Shown: positions 12,161-24,551, numbered from the stretch's first letter. The stretch: 64,000 nt of DNA from Lophius americanus (GCA_037951165.1 JBBDHG010000014.1:7704001-7768000); one strand, 5' to 3'. Numbers and translations are program-made. The notes: a model not told the origin generated them from the sequence alone.

Positions 12161-13254
12161 CAGATAGTTCGTTAAGCAAGTCGTCTTTTGGTCTCAAATG
12201 AAAGGCAAAACAAACTAACAAAAAATCACTGTCAATATTAGTTTTATCACCCTTTGCTGACTGCAAAGTGCAAAAGATGGGAAATAATAAATTACCTTGA
12301 AATTCTTTAGAGAGTTACAGATTCAAATCTCAGAGACCTGAAGAGTGGTGATGACTAACATAAAATATCAGAACTAGGTTTATTATGAATCCTTCGAAGT
12401 CATGGTTATTTAGGAAATGTTTGAGTACACCGATTTTTCCTATATATACCGCATTAAATAATGTTTACAATGACAATGTTTGCTATCTTTTTTCAGTACT
12501 ACATCATTTCTATGTACTGAAAATTATTTCTTTACTATATTATCATCCAAAACCAAAAAACGCAAAATCACACAGCACAACATCTTTAAAAGATGCTGTT
12601 GTGTTTATTTCTCTGGAGGCTCAAATGTCTTGTTTGGTCTGCGGTACTTTTTTTTTTTAATGTTTCATATAACTAAATGAAGAAAAACAAAAGGTAACAG
12701 AAGGTATTTTAAGGGCAACTCAATGTATTTTGCACTATAAACCCAGCAGCATTGTGTCCACACCTGGACAAGCCGCCATCCCTAAATGCTGACTAACTAG
12801 AAGTAAAGTTTAATGCAGGATTTAACTGTACAATAATTGGCTCTGTTTCTAATTATGTGATGTGTGTTCTGATAATTTGCTGGACTGGTTTTGCGTTATA
12901 AGTGATGTATATCGAAAAATTATGTATTTTTTAAGATTGTATGAAAATAGTCTTTAGTTAGCATCTGGTTAGCTTGATATATACATTGACAGTAACATTT
13001 GTTTGTGCAAATGAAGAGCAGAAAATTGTTAACCAATGGGAAAACGTCACCCAATAATGATCACCACTCAGCAAGTAGGTCATATTACAAGATTTAGCAA
13101 GTTTTTTTACTTCCAGTTATTGAACTGTAACAACATGGATATTACTTTGGGTATTTTTTCAATGTGTGTTTGCAAATGACAGTACATTGAGTCCTTCCCT
13201 GTGTGAGTATACAAATATCAAATAATAGATATCTAGGAGTGATGATGATCTCTT
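12161..13254. other. Intergenic DNA, nothing recognised
   Basis: AT-rich sequence without recognisable coding or repeat content. Confidence 0.4.
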
Positions 13255-14350
13255 GTTTGTTCTGGTAGCATGATGTGGTACAAGCAGCTCAGTCAGGTTA
13301 CACACTTAGTCCAGCTCGTCCAGGATGGCGCATTTATATGTGCCTTCACAGGACGGTTTGCTTTGTCTCCAGGAACATTTCAGGAGTGTGGAGAAGATAC
13401 CAGGAGAAAGACCACTACACAAGGAGAGCTGGACAGGGCCACATAAGGGCAGCAATCCAGCAGTAGGAGCAGCCTCTGCCACTTTCTGCGAGGAGGAAGG
13501 AGGAGCACTGCCTGAAGGCTACAAAATGAGCTCCAGTTGGAAACTTGTGTTTATGATTTCTTGCCAAACCGCCACTATAAGGGTGGGCTGAGGGGCCGGC
13601 TTCTTTTAAAGGGACCTGTGCTAAATAGCCCAGCACCATGCAGCTGGATAGGCGTTCCCCAGGGTTAAAGCAGACCAAAAACCTGAGATTATGTGACATA
13701 TGTGAAAGAATCTAGAGTCTATGGTGAACGTTTGCTGCCTCCAACATCATCCAGCATGACCAGTCCGGTTTAGCTGTGGGTCACTTATGGTCTAGTGAGG
13801 CATTACTTTTGAGGGTCTCACAGACATCCACGTGTTAGCCAACAATACCCTGACTGCTGGGATGTACCAGGATGAAATCATCCGACTCAATGTCCGACCT
13901 TACGCTGGTGCAGTGGCCACTGGGTTCCTCCTGGTCCAGGACAATGTCCGGCCTCAGGTGACCAGAGTCGGTAGGCAGTTTGGCTGATGAAGGCATTGAT
14001 GCCTTGGACTGGTCCTCATGTTACCCAAACCTTAACCCACTTGAGAGCCTCTTTACGGTATGTATCACTGCATCAAACGTCACCAACACATACTGTGCAG
14101 GAGCTCAGTGATGCCCTAATATAGTTCTGGGAGGACATCCCCACGGACACATCCACTGTCTCATTAGGAGCCTACCCAGATGTTGTCAGGAGGGCAGACA
14201 GGCACATGGGGGAAAACACACTAATGAGAAACGAGTTGTCCTGATGAAATTCCCACCAGTTAGATCAGCCTGTGATTTCAGTTATTCAATTTGACTTGGG
14301 GTGTGATTTTGAATCCTGGCCTCAATGGGTTCAGGATATTTGTTTCCACT
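13255..14350 (+). mobile_element. Tc1/mariner-like element with degenerate transposase
   Basis: The plus strand encodes, in pieces, the same transposase family as the copies at 24552-25900 and 63235-64000. An ATG near 13271 opens a region ending in LVQLVQDGA; next come VWRRYQEKDHYTRRAGQGH (about 13395-13445) and, near 13850-13975, IIRLNVRPYAGAV and LLVQDNVRPQV, where the Asp of QDN is the second catalytic position. Frameshifts and stops separate the blocks, so no functional protein can be made. The segment around 14290-14340 matches the 3' untranslated part of this family. Terminal repeats were not located, so the limits are approximate. Confidence 0.8.
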
Positions 14351-17300
14351 CACTGGTCTTGGCTAATTTCATTCTAAAGGAATAACATAATGTACTTATC
14401 AATTAAGAATTTCAACTTTACTTTGTTCCAATATCCAATCTTTGTTTTGAGTGTTCCCTGAATTTTTATTATATATTTTATAATATACACTCCAGTATAT
14501 GAACGAACAGCAAAATAAACTAATTTAAATACCCAATAAATCCGAGAACATGACAACCGTTTCTTGGCAATTTTGTGTGCATGACATGATGGTGTCCAAT
14601 AGCCAGAGATTTTGATTCCAAATATATCAGCACTACAGCATAGCTTTAATTCATGCTGTACATACAAAACAAAGTATTAAAATAGGTTTACATTTCTATA
14701 TGTTAATGTTTACAGTTTTCACTCTTTGAAGACAGGAATTAAATGAGATCAGAGATAACAATTACAGTATATACAGTACATTTCAACTCCATACCTACAG
14801 TATTAACAGGACATGTACACTAAACAAAAGTTTGTGTTTGCCATATGATCAGAGTACAACAAACCATGACAATGACCTGTGATTTTACAAGGCCAGATCA
14901 TTTATATCCCACTATTGCAGAGGCTACTTTTAAACTTTTATCGTTAATAGGACTAGCAGAACCCTGAAAGAAGCAAACAAAGAGAAACCAAATGCGAACA
15001 TCAGATCTATTCCCAAAAGGACCCCAAAGAACGCTTTTCACATCCAACTGCCATTATTTAATTTTATCTGCACTGCAGGAGGCATTTAGTGCGGAAATTA
15101 TAAAGGGTTAACTGCAAAAACATGTTTGCATCTTTAAATTATAAAGACGAGTATATCAATGAACCGAGAGGGAAACAAAATGCAAACTCAGTTTGTGGTA
15201 AGAACATTCTAAGACAAAATAGACTTCTGTTTTTGTGTGTTCCAACTCAATGAAAAATTGTCTCGGATAATCGCCATTTTATACATTTCTGAAATGAGGT
15301 CAACGTTCATAATAGGAAAGCAGTACAACGCAGCTTAAGACAGGAATGAAACTTCAGGCTCCACTCTTCAGGTTGACTTATATAACTGGGCCGTACTTCC
15401 CTCAGTAGCTGAAGAAATTATATAACTTGAGCTTTTCGTTAGTGTATCTTTCAGAAACTCTGGGGCGGTGGGGTGGGGGTGGGGTGGGGGTGGGGGGGGG
15501 GGGGGGGGGGGGGGGGGAGTAGGAGACACTGTTAACCATTGTGACCGACATGATAGTGCAGACTCAACATGGGGAGGAAAAAAAACAGTTGTTTGCATTC
15601 ATTCAACCAACCAAGAGGTGGCGCTAACAATGTTTTGCACAGTAAGTCTAATCTCATGGTATGAGGTCCTTGTCAACAAGTCGCTATTTAATCACTTAAT
15701 CAACAAAAAGAAAACATAAAAATCAATATCATAGTTGAACTGTATGGTAAATACAACCTGAGAATTTCTTACAATAACAAATCTAAATATCAGCTGTGAA
15801 AAAGTCACATTTTAAAAACAGTGACGATTTTGGAGATGCACAGCATTTAAATTAAAGCATTAGGCAATATGAAATTTAGTTCTATTTAAAGAAGTGATTA
15901 AGAAATTGAAGCTAAAATGGTCAAAGCACTACAATAATGTGTAACACCTAATTAATTTTAACAGACTGAAAGTTGCATTCATTAATCATCAGTAATACAT
16001 TTCAAGTTCACATTGTACGAAACCTTACACGGAAAAAATACACTGCATGACTCGGAACATTTAAATATCCGTGGTTAGGGGGTTAATGTTTCTACCCACT
16101 TCTGCTGTTTTGGTACATTTTTAGTGAGGCTTTCAGACAAGTGAAGCTGTCGAATATCTGTTAGAGGAAGGTACTATGGTAGACATTAAGATATTCAGCT
16201 ATACATCCTCTCCTCAAAATCATGCATCCAGTGAACTATCAAAAATAATAGGCTGTGGAATTCTCAATATCGTGCTCAAATTACATTTTTGTTGCTTATA
16301 AACTTATCCCACGTTATATTTAAATATGAAAGTAAGTGGACTGCTTTCTCATGAAATGAATGTAAGTACATCTCACACACTAACGACAAATTAGGTGACA
16401 ACAAAGGTAATCCTTCCTATTTTGATTTAAGAGTGCAATTTCTTCAGGATGGGTTTTATTTGTTTGAAAGGATCATGGTTTTCTTTTTAAAACAACATTG
16501 CATCTACACATAGAATTTGAAGACACATTAGTAAAACCTATTGTAATGAATTATGTTAAAAAAAAGAAAGAAAAAAAAGAAGAATTAAGTCAAATCACCT
16601 TCTCCTGTGAAGGAGAGTGCAGTTTGCCAGTCGTCTTCAGAAGTTTCCTTTCTTGTGCGTTAGTATGCGATTGTACAATCTTGCGGATAATTCTCCTGTG
16701 AGCACTCTATGAAGGTCTTGGTGTGAAAATAAATACACATTTTACATAAAGGTTAATGGGCAACTAGAAATGACCAAAAGGGTCCCTTATGCACTTAGAG
16801 AAAACCCAAGTAATCTAAAAGATTTGATTCAAAGAGGTCTACTTCACATTACTATACCTGAGAGACTACACCAACTTTTTAATTTCTGCACTTACCCCAC
16901 AAGCTATTTGTTGCCATTTGAGAATGCAAAATAACACCCAGATGATCAACCATTTAACTCAAATATCAACAAACACCTGGCTATGATCAAAGCTGTATCC
17001 ACTTCCACCTATTGCACAAGTGTATAATTCAATATTTCAACTTTATGGTGTTGCTGTAATCCTGTCTTTTGAGACAGCCAGTACCAGAAAATTGTTTATA
17101 ATTCTTAGAAGATGAATATAGAACTGCGCTAGAGATCGACATTTCAACAAATATTAAATCAGAGAGAACTGGCTCAAGAGCCGGATGCTGGCATTTAACA
17201 TCACCACAATCATTAATCATGTCAGCATCTACACAAAATGAAAAAAACATTCAATAAAACTAGGTGTTCATGTTTGTTCGGATAAACACAAAACCATTTA

Positions 17301-17465
17301 GCAGTCTTGTTAAGAGCAAAGGGCAACAATGCTCTTGTCCTCTTTGAAAAAGATCTCAATGCTCTTAGCAATCCCAGCCCCAATGGGCAGAAAGAGGTCA
17401 GTGTTCCTACTCGATGCCACGTCTGTCTAGCTTCACAAAGCCACAAAAACACAGCAGGTTTGCAG
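14351..17465 (-). other. nr1h3 downstream flank, probably including its 3' UTR
   Basis: About 3.1 kb after the nr1h3 stop codon with no recognisable transposon and no convincing gene. AATAAA on the minus strand occurs at 16455-16460 and at 14465-14470, either of which could end the nr1h3 transcript. An open frame at 14374-14667 is low-complexity and has no family resemblance. A G-rich tract lies at 15462-15517. Confidence 0.45.
15462..15517 (+). repeat. G-rich tract ending in 26 consecutive G
   Basis: GGGG-T blocks followed by an uninterrupted run of 26 G (15492-15517). It satisfies the G-quadruplex pattern on the plus strand. If the nr1h3 3' UTR extends this far, the transcript would carry the C-rich complement. 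Confidence 0.9.
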
Positions 17466-17612
17466 TCACTCGTTAACATCCCAGATTTCAGAAAGCAGCG
17501 GGGGAAGCTTCTTGTCCTGGAGGCGAAGGGCAAAAACCTGCTCTGAGTGGACGCTACTTAGCGTACGAAGACTCACAAGCTTCATAAGCATACGGGGAAA
17601 CATCAAGTGATC
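17466..17612 (-). CDS. nr1h3: nr1h3 coding exon 9 (last)
   Basis: 147 bp, phase 0 start after a CTCCTCAG acceptor. Encodes DHLMFPRMLMKLVSLRTLSS to the C-terminal LLSEIWDVNE and stop TGA at 17466-17468. It carries helices 10-12, including the RXR dimer surface and the AF-2 coactivator helix. Confidence 0.96.
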   Translation of the reverse strand, partial: DHLMFPRMLMKLVSLRTLSSVHSEQVFALRLQDKKLPPLLSEIWDVNE

Positions 17613-20600
17613 CTGAGGAGACATTTGAATCAATTTAAAAACAGAGAAATCTGGAGATGAAAACATAGCCTACGAACCTGCCCCTAAATACATGGATTTG
17701 AGTATACACTACATAGAAGATGGCCCACTTTCAGAATCACCTTTAAAAAAAACACCTCTCTATGTAAAAGAATCCATAGGCAAATCAAAATATTTTTAAG
17801 GCAAAACTACTTATCCTGGTTAACTTCTGTGTAAGTTTGTAAAAGCTAGAATATATAGTTTGTGAGTTATACTGTGGAGAATACAAATACCTATCCCCTA
17901 GAAGATTTAAATGGAAAGAATAACAAATAATACTTATACAGAGATTCAAGTGAGAGGCGGCACTACGACTTATCAAAGATTGTTAAACTGCTAGACAAGT
18001 CAGAGTAACCTAAAACAATAGGTTTCTTTGAAAACCAACCTCCCTTTGCAAAGGTAAAAGTAACATCCTCACAACATTTTTGAGCTCTTGCAACTGATCA
18101 AGACCCCTACATGTCTAAACTAAGCAGTGGAATCTGAACCCTGACCCAATATTAGTGTTGAAATGATGACAACCAGATTATGCCGACATGCAGCTGACCA
18201 CGGAAGAACAGTGAGGTTGACCCCTGGGCACTTACATTTGGTCTCTTAATCATGATGTAAGAACGCAGAGCATCCACGTAGGGTTGCTGCAGCCTCTCCA
18301 CCAGATCGTGATCATGTACATTTGGCCGATCTAAACAGTTAAACCAACAAAACACAAAAAGGTACAGATTATTCTTATTCCACATCATCAGAGTTTGTCC
18401 TTCAGACAACTCTACCAGGCAAGGCTGTGTAAAGGCAAGTGAAGATGATTGTGGTAATTCTAGAACGCCTTGGAAGTGTCTCTGCTCAACACTGGAAAAT
18501 AATAATAATAATAATAATAAATTTAATTTATAATGCACTTTACATGCACCTTTTTTTACACAGAGCTGAGCAGAGCTTTAGACCCAGCTGAGCAGGATGT
18601 CAGACTCAATAACAGTATTAAAAAAAAAAATCAAGTTTATTTTCAAAATAAAGTGCCTCTGTGCAGAACTCCATTTATATTTAAATAGACAAGAAAAGAA
18701 ACCATTTAACAATGTAGCCTTTTCCCCAGGGTAGGAGTTAAAAAACAAACAAACTAGACCAAATCACCAAAACCATGGAGGCAAAGAGCTCCACTTCTGA
18801 ACTTATTCCAAAGATATGTGCAACAAAAGAGTGAGTTATAGCCAAAATGCACTGCAGCTATAAGTGGTGGAATTATGTCGTACATGCATTTTCAATTGAA
18901 AACTGAGGGAGCAGTGAGGGTTGTTAAGTTAAGATATTCTAACCTGCAGAAAAGATGTTGATGGCGATAAGAAGGGCATATTCTGCCTCGTCCAGATGCA
19001 GGTCATTCATTCCTTTTGAGAACTCAAAGATTGGATTAATGAACTCAATCTGAAGCCCTAAGGAGGGTGAGGGAAAAGAAACAAGGACTGTTTGGAGGGT
19101 TTTCTTAGTTGAAGGAGGAAAGTTATTTTAGACAGTGAAGTGACAGCAACAAAAGTTTTCCTTTTCGTTATAAATAAGATGCCAAACATAACCTTTTATC
19201 TAATCTATACACATAGGATGCAAGATTTAACTTGCGGTCGTTCATATTTGATGATAACTTTCTACGTGCAATAGATTTGGCATGGAATATTTAAGGAAAA
19301 TGTCAAGAGATACGAAAAAAAAAACTTGGTTATGGCTGCTCATACTTTTAACTTTAAAAGAGCATTAACTAACCATGGAATACTAACCATCCAAATATTA
19401 CATAGAATATTCATATAATCCATAAATATTTGAAAGACGAAATCAGTAAATGCACCTGCTTTGGCAAAATCCTCCTTATTATAACTGAAATCCTTCAAAA
19501 ATGTGATGCTATCAATAGTAGGATTGTACCGCCGAGATGTCTCCAGCAACATAATCTGAGGAAGACAAATCATTTTAATGAGCAGAATATTAATATTTTA
19601 AAAAACAAAGACAAACTGGTACGCAGAGACATTGAAATAAGCCGTCCAAATTATGCGGGGAGGATTTTCTTTTCAGGAGTAAAACAGAACTTCTACTCCG
19701 TCTGCACTTTCATTTATGCTAAAATTGCACAGAATTATGGCGTCACTAGGAGTTCTTTCCTCTAAAATGTTCAAGAGTATCATATTCCAGAAAAGTGATG
19801 GATCTAGATTGCAACGCCTTCGAGAGCCAAGAAAACATTTCAAAACTAAAGCTCCAACTACAAAAGGAATAAACTACCAAATTAAATCATGTCATACCTC
19901 AATGGTAGATGTTTTCAGTAGAGCAATCTGGTCTTCTCTTGTGAGCTCCAGGAAACCAGGAAGCTGCTTTGCAAAATCCACAATCTCCTGTACTGACATG
20001 ATTGCTAGCTCGGTGAAGTGGGCAAACCGCTGCTGACGTACTTCTCGGTTCTGCAGGTCCTGATTCTCGGGCCATGGCTATTGGACAGACATGAATTAAG
20101 TTAGCATGGTGTAAACAATCACCTGAGATATTTTTATAAAATAGCAAAGTAGCAGATACAGCATATTTTGTGTTATACCTTGACAATGTCGGTGTTGAAC
20201 TTAGATCAGATATAGACCACAGGAGTGTATAAGCCTCACACAACTACTACATTTTGTTTCTGCAGCAGCAGAAACCTCACTTTTTACTTGAAGATAATTT
20301 TTTTTGTCTCCTTTGATTGTTCCCACAACAACAGAACAATTGGAAGGTTATCATGATTTGCATTTTTCAGTAGGCTTAATGAATTTAGTGATACTATTAG
20401 AGACTATTTTATGCAGTATTTCTGTAAATTCAATTCAACTTTCAAGATCTGGTTATGATCATTATTAACAAAATTAACATCCATAATGGACAAAAGTAAA
20501 TTTGATACGAGGAAATAGTAATACATGATGAATTACATCAAATACAATGCATTTGAGCATCATTCCTTATATATATACATTTCCATATATAACATATTTC

Positions 20601-23600
20601 ATACTTGTAAGGCCTAAAACTCATATTGTTAAAAAAATGTAAGACTACAGAGGAACTTTACATTCGATTTATGTAACACAAGAGACCTTTAACTGGTAAA
20701 AAAAAACAAAAAATAAATCTATGATCTAAGATGTTAACTTACCGTCACTTTTGGTCGGTCGAGGAAAGACCTCTTGTTGCATTGTTTCTGCATGGACACC
20801 AGCTTCTCAATCATTTCCTGCTGCTGTGGATCCAGTGCAGGTGCTTCCTGCAGAGGGGTGGGTGTGATCTCTGTAGATGAACGGGCCGTTTCATCCTCAT
20901 GCTGCTTCTTCATCTTCTTCAGTCTGATTTGTTCCTCAGAGAGCACACCTACAGGTCATCAAAGAGGACATATTGACTAACTTAATCTCTGATTTAATTG
21001 CATGATATTCTGGTGATTTAGTCTTTTTTTCCTTCATGTCTGGATTTATTTGGCACACAGACACTTACACTGCTCCAGCATGCCTGCCTCCCGACACTTG
21101 CGCAGGCGGCACTGCTGGCACTTCCGGCGCATGTACATGTCCATTTCACAGCGACTGTTGTTCTTGCAAGAGTATTGGGCACTTTTAATGACGCTGCGTC
21201 GAAAGAAACCCTTGCAGCCCTCGCAGCTCAACACATTATAATGGAAACCAGAGGCCTTGTCGCCACAAACACTGCACACTTCATTGCCAAGCATCTTCGG
21301 AGCAGGACCCTTCTTTCTTTTCACCGGCTGACCTTCTGTACACAAATGAACAAAGAGTGGATGAAGCATTAGCACTTTCAACAATGTCTATTAAGACAAT
21401 CCTCGAGGCAATAATTGCAAATGGTGTGCTGGACGTTGGTCTGTTTGCCTGCCTTAATTTGAAGAAAAAAAATTGAAGGAAGGAATGAAGGAAGCAAAAG
21501 AAGAATACCCCGTGGGGCCAACAAATATGTCGAAATTAGATTGGACTAACAACTACCTCAATGCGACAGTTAGAATTTAGTTATTATTTGAATGGATTTG
21601 CTTTTGTGCAATTTAAATAGATATTTCAATAAAAACTTTTTATAAAATGCAACGATGCCAACAATTGTGGTGTCAAAAAAACAAAATAAATCAGACATTC
21701 TAAAAAGTTTCAGACGTAAAGTCTAGTTTCTTTGAAAAAATGGAATATATTATTCCATTTATTTCCACACCTTGTTTAGAAAAATCTCTTTATCTCCAGG
21801 AGTGGGTCGTTATGGAGGCCGTGGCGTTCATACAGACGTCTGAAGAAGGATTTCGCGATTTAAGTTGTTAATGTGTTTTGAAAAATGAAGTATCATTATG
21901 GCCATAAAGTCCTGCCAAAAGTCCGAGGAGGATGATGGAGACACATGAAACATGAAATCAAAGCTGCTTTAGGATATTTTAGGAGTACAAAAATAAATTA
22001 TATAAAGAGATTGGTCTACACCTGATCTTTCTGGAAAGCACCTTGAGACAACTGTTGTTTTGAATTGGCGCTACATAAATAAAGATTGATTGATTGCTTA
22101 ATTGATTGAGAAAAATATCAGTTTAAGGAAGTATTGTTGGGTAATAAAGAAGAACAAAGAAGTGTTGTTGTTGAGAAATAATATTTCTCTGTATTATTCT
22201 GAGAAATCCCTGAGAATAATACAGAAATACCTCGTTTATAAGGGGGTGTGCATCTCTCCCTTATAAAAGAACAAATGCAATTAAAAAGCATCTTGATACA
22301 TTGCCTATGATATGATTCCGGAACAATGCATTTTAATATAGAATGATTGAAAGCAATCTGAAACAGTTCTTAATATTTGTTTATGTAGACATTCATTCAA
22401 GAAATATAAAAGGAAATTATTCTGTTTCTTTCTGTACAATGAAATACCCTAACATTACAAAGCTCCTTTTGCACTGAAATATAACTAATTTCAATTAATA
22501 TTACATTTTTACCAGTGGCATAAACTAGAGCCATTGAAAATAAAACAGGAAATAATTAAACTACCATTAGACACTAGACAGCAGCATTTCAAAAACATGA
22601 TGTCAGATGTCATGTGGATTCAAGAGCAATAATATAACAGTAACATGAGTGCAACATTTCACTGAAAACAGAGCGCAGTAAATAAGTAAACAGCTATATG
22701 ATGTAAGACATGCTGAATTTGCAGTGAAGCCGGGCATCAAATGGTTCATGGTGCATTTGGACCGTTCAATGGGCCAAGTTAATATCGATTTCAGAATCGT
22801 AACCATCAATCTTCATGTCCTTTGTAATAACATAACATTTGGCATTCAGGCTTTATTTGCATTTTGGTAACTAGGAGAAGCCCCTCTTTTATATAATTTA
22901 GAAAAAACAATACCACACCCTTCGAAATGAAGTAATTTACTCTCACCTATGCAGGCAGATGTGTCACCTGCAGCTGGATCTGCCTTAATATCACTTGGTT
23001 CTACCGGCAGAGGGCTGCTCATCTCAGTCACTGATGGGCCATTATGACGAGGGGCAGGAAAGTCATCTGTGTGAGCGAGGTGAGCTGGTGACTGCAGTCT
23101 ATCGTGCTTTATTGTGGTGTTTCCACTGTTCTCCTCAACCATGCAGTCCAGCTGCAGCTCAGAGGTCCCATCAAAGACCTTGCTCTCATCTGACAAGAAA
23201 TACAAACATTAGAAACAACCATTACCCACCTCATAGCATTGTGCCAGATGTCTGAAATAGACATCAGCCAAGAGAAACACGGATACAAGATAATGAGATT
23301 ATAGTATTGCATTTTATTAAAGAAAGATTGTAGCTGACCCCTCTCACTCCAAAAATTATCTGTTTGAGACTCTACCCTCTGGCAGGAGGCTGCGGTGCAT
23401 CAGGACCGAAACCTCAAGCCACAAAAACAGCTGCTTCCCGTCTGCTGCTAACATCTGACAGATCTGATCTGAATCGTACCTTTATTCTTTGTTCCAGTCT
23501 GCACTACTGACACTTTTATTCACATAAGCAAGTACGTGTGTGTGTGTATGTATATTTTCGTGCATTCTATATTCATAATAGCTGTCTATTTCGATTTTCC

Positions 23601-23875
23601 ATTTTTATATTTATGCTTGGATTTTTGTGACTGCATGTTTTGCACCAAGACACCAGGTCAAATTCCTTGTAAGTGTGACTTACTTTGGCAATAAACCGTT
23701 TTCGGATTCTGATTCCCCTAAGGGCACAGGAATCAAAGTCATTATGTGCAACATATGAATGAGTTTCAGAAAACTGATTCACCACACACACCTTGTGCAT
23801 GTAAGTTATATAGCATAAATTATTCCTCTTACCATGACCAACATCTGGGATATTAGTCACTGACAGCGTGGACAT
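17466..23875 (-). CDS. nr1h3: Liver X receptor alpha, nine coding exons
   Basis: Ligand-activated transcription factor (NR1H family). It binds oxysterols, pairs with RXR on DR4 elements in the nucleus and controls cholesterol efflux and lipogenesis genes. Nine exons join with matching phases and canonical GT-AG sites into 464 codons plus stop, slightly longer than mammalian LXR alpha (447). Residues 1-115 are a variable A/B region. The DNA-binding domain starts at about Cys116 (VCSVCGDKASGFHYN) and holds the P-box CEGCKGFFRRS and the second zinc finger. A hinge with SEEQIRLKKMKKQ follows, then the ligand-binding domain from about residue 254 with RFAHFTELAIMSVQEIVDFA and AF-2 helix PPLLSEIWD at the C-terminus. 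No break or missing key residue is seen. Fish are reported to have a single LXR, which supports nr1h3. The introns hold a LINE 3' end and repeat scraps; the Tc1 copy lies upstream of the start codon. Confidence 0.96.
18236..18330 (-). CDS. nr1h3: nr1h3 coding exon 8
   Basis: 95 bp between TGTTTAG acceptor and GTAAGTG donor. Encodes DRPNVHDHDLVERLQQPYVD and the following ALRSYIMIKRPN of the ligand-binding domain; brings the frame from phase 1 to phase 0. Confidence 0.95.
18498..18550 (-). mobile_element. L2-type LINE 3' tail fragment in nr1h3 intron
   Basis: AAT-repeat (18498-18522) followed by ATTTAATTTATAATGCACTT, the reverse complement of the L2-type 3' terminus also seen at 8066-8110. It lies in the intron between exons 7 and 8 of nr1h3. 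Confidence 0.65.
18944..19057 (-). CDS. nr1h3: nr1h3 coding exon 7
   Basis: 114 bp, phase 1 on both sides, acceptor CTCCTTAG, donor GTTAGA. Encodes LQIEFINPIFEFSKGMNDLH and DEAEYALLIAINIFSA of the ligand-binding domain. Confidence 0.95.
19456..19555 (-). CDS. nr1h3: nr1h3 coding exon 6
   Basis: 100 bp, phase 0 start after TCCTCAG, phase 1 end before GTGCATT. Encodes IMLLETSRRYNPTIDSITFL then KDFSYNKEDFAKA, matching LXR helices 5-6. The family usually has Val where this copy has Ile at the first residue. Confidence 0.94.
19898..20077 (-). CDS. nr1h3: nr1h3 coding exon 5
   Basis: 180 bp, exactly 60 codons, acceptor CCAATAG, donor GTATGAC. Encodes PWPENQDLQNREVRQQRFAH and on through FAKQLPGFLELTREDQIALL, the start of the ligand-binding domain with the LXR signature helix 3. 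The other frames across this exon are shadows. Confidence 0.95.
20743..20948 (-). CDS. nr1h3: nr1h3 coding exon 4
   Basis: 206 bp, acceptor ACCTGTAG, donor GTAAGTT. Encodes the hinge, VLSEEQIRLKKMKKQHEDET through QQQEMIEKLVSMQKQCNKRS to PKVT. It takes the frame from phase 1 to phase 0. Confidence 0.95.
21069..21335 (-). CDS. nr1h3: nr1h3 coding exon 3 (DNA-binding domain)
   Basis: 267 bp, phase 1 at both ends, acceptor TGTACAG, donor GTAAGTG. Encodes the whole two-zinc-finger domain: CSVCGDKASGFHYNVLSCEG, CKGFFRRSVIKSAQYSC, and CEMDMYMRRKCQQCRLRKC with all eight zinc-binding cysteines. A basic stretch VKRKKGPAPK precedes the first finger. Confidence 0.97.
22013..22110. repeat. Interspersed repeat, copy 2 (reverse of 6651-6760)
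   Basis: Reverse complement shows the same block order as 6651-6760: AATCAAT units, TTATTTATGTAGCGCCAATT, then TTGTCTCAAGGTGCTTTCC. It lies in the nr1h3 intron between exons 2 and 3. Confidence 0.65.
22947..23189 (-). CDS. nr1h3: nr1h3 coding exon 2
   Basis: 243 bp, phase 1 at both ends, acceptor TTCTTGTCAG, donor GTGAGAG. Encodes the variable A/B region, starting DESKVFDGTSELQLDCMVEE and ending PSDIKADPAAGDTSACI. This part is poorly conserved among LXRs, so support rests on splice sites and frame continuity. Confidence 0.92.
23330..23715 (+). mobile_element. LINE 3' end fragment in nr1h3 intron
   Basis: The plus strand encodes LFETLPSGRRLRCIRTETSS and KNSCFPSAANI, matching the C-terminal LLPSGRR...FFPRA block of fish non-LTR retrotransposons. 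It then runs about 250 bp of 3' UTR to TTTGGCAATAAACCG and GATTCTGATTC, a typical terminus. It lies opposite to the sense of nr1h3, between coding exons 1 and 2. Confidence 0.75.
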
Positions 23876-23915
23876 CTTCTGCACAGCAGCTTGTCATAAC
23901 GAAATCAACATCTAC
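23833..23915 (-). CDS. nr1h3: nr1h3 first coding exon (start codon and part of 5' UTR)
   Basis: Acceptor with a strong pyrimidine tract TTTCCTTTCACAG at 23916 onward, donor GTAAGAG. Coding part is 23833-23875: ATG at 23873-23875 starts MSTLSVTNIPDVGH, ending in phase 1 so that codon 15 is completed by exon 2. Bases 23876-23915 are 5' UTR. The in-frame non-ATG extension upstream is not used as a start because ATG in the context CAGAAGATGT is present. Confidence 0.9.
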
Positions 23916-23959
23916 CTGTGAAAGGAAAGAAAATCACAATTCAATAACGATAACAATTT

Positions 23960-24365
23960 ATGCAAACAAAATTAAAACATTTTGTTGAAAAAATAAAGTC
24001 AAGTAGACAAGAAAGAACATCCTCAAGGAAAAAGAGAAATCCTTCTGAAGCAATACTTTCACTGAAACCTGCTGATACTGGTAGACCATTTAAAGTGAGA
24101 TTGTGTAGATTTCAAAATAGGGACGTAGTTAAATTCTATCAAAAAGATGGTGACCACAGACTTCTTCTTATAATTCATGGTCTACTACTTAGAAAGATCT
24201 AAAAATTTTACAAGAAGGCTAGAATCAGACCCAGGCTTTGAATACTTGTACCGAGGGAAATTAACTGGTTATAAAGCAGAAATGAAAGTTTGTCTTGGGC
24301 CACAAGTGGCTGTATTTCAGGAAACTGATTCAGCAGATAAACACATGCGTTATGGCTATTTTTAA
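23960..24365 (+). other. Unidentified open frames upstream of nr1h3 start, plus strand
   Basis: Two overlapping open frames in different phases (80 and 62 codons) are rich in Lys/Arg and include the stretch ADTGRPFKVRLCRFQNRDVV. It vaguely recalls the RNA-binding part of some LINE ORF1 proteins, but the match is too weak to name. It lies next to the Tc1 copy at 24552. Confidence 0.2.
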
Positions 24366-24551
24366 CAAGAGTCATCTGAAGATGACATAGGTTGTTAACA
24401 ATATATAATGTTTCCTTGATTGGTGTGCTGAGGGTAGTGTATTGTTTCAAATACATTCTATGGAAAAGAAAACCAACATTTAGTGTCACCTTACCATCAT
24501 TTATCATGGGAAACACAAAAAAATTAGATATAAAATTATTAGAATCTACAC

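Noticed and set aside
14374..14667. Minus-strand frame of 97 codons downstream of nr1h3
   Set aside because: AT-biased composition, no family resemblance, no splice support; may simply lie in the 3' UTR.
15368..15719. Frames coding poly-Gly or poly-Pro
   Set aside because: Products of the 26-G run and the surrounding G-rich tract.
19899..20243. Minus-strand frame of 114 codons across nr1h3 exon 5
   Set aside because: Wrong frame; the true frame gives the LXR ligand-binding sequence and joins the neighbouring exons in phase.
22995..23255. Plus-strand frame of 86 codons
   Set aside because: Antisense to nr1h3 coding exon 2.
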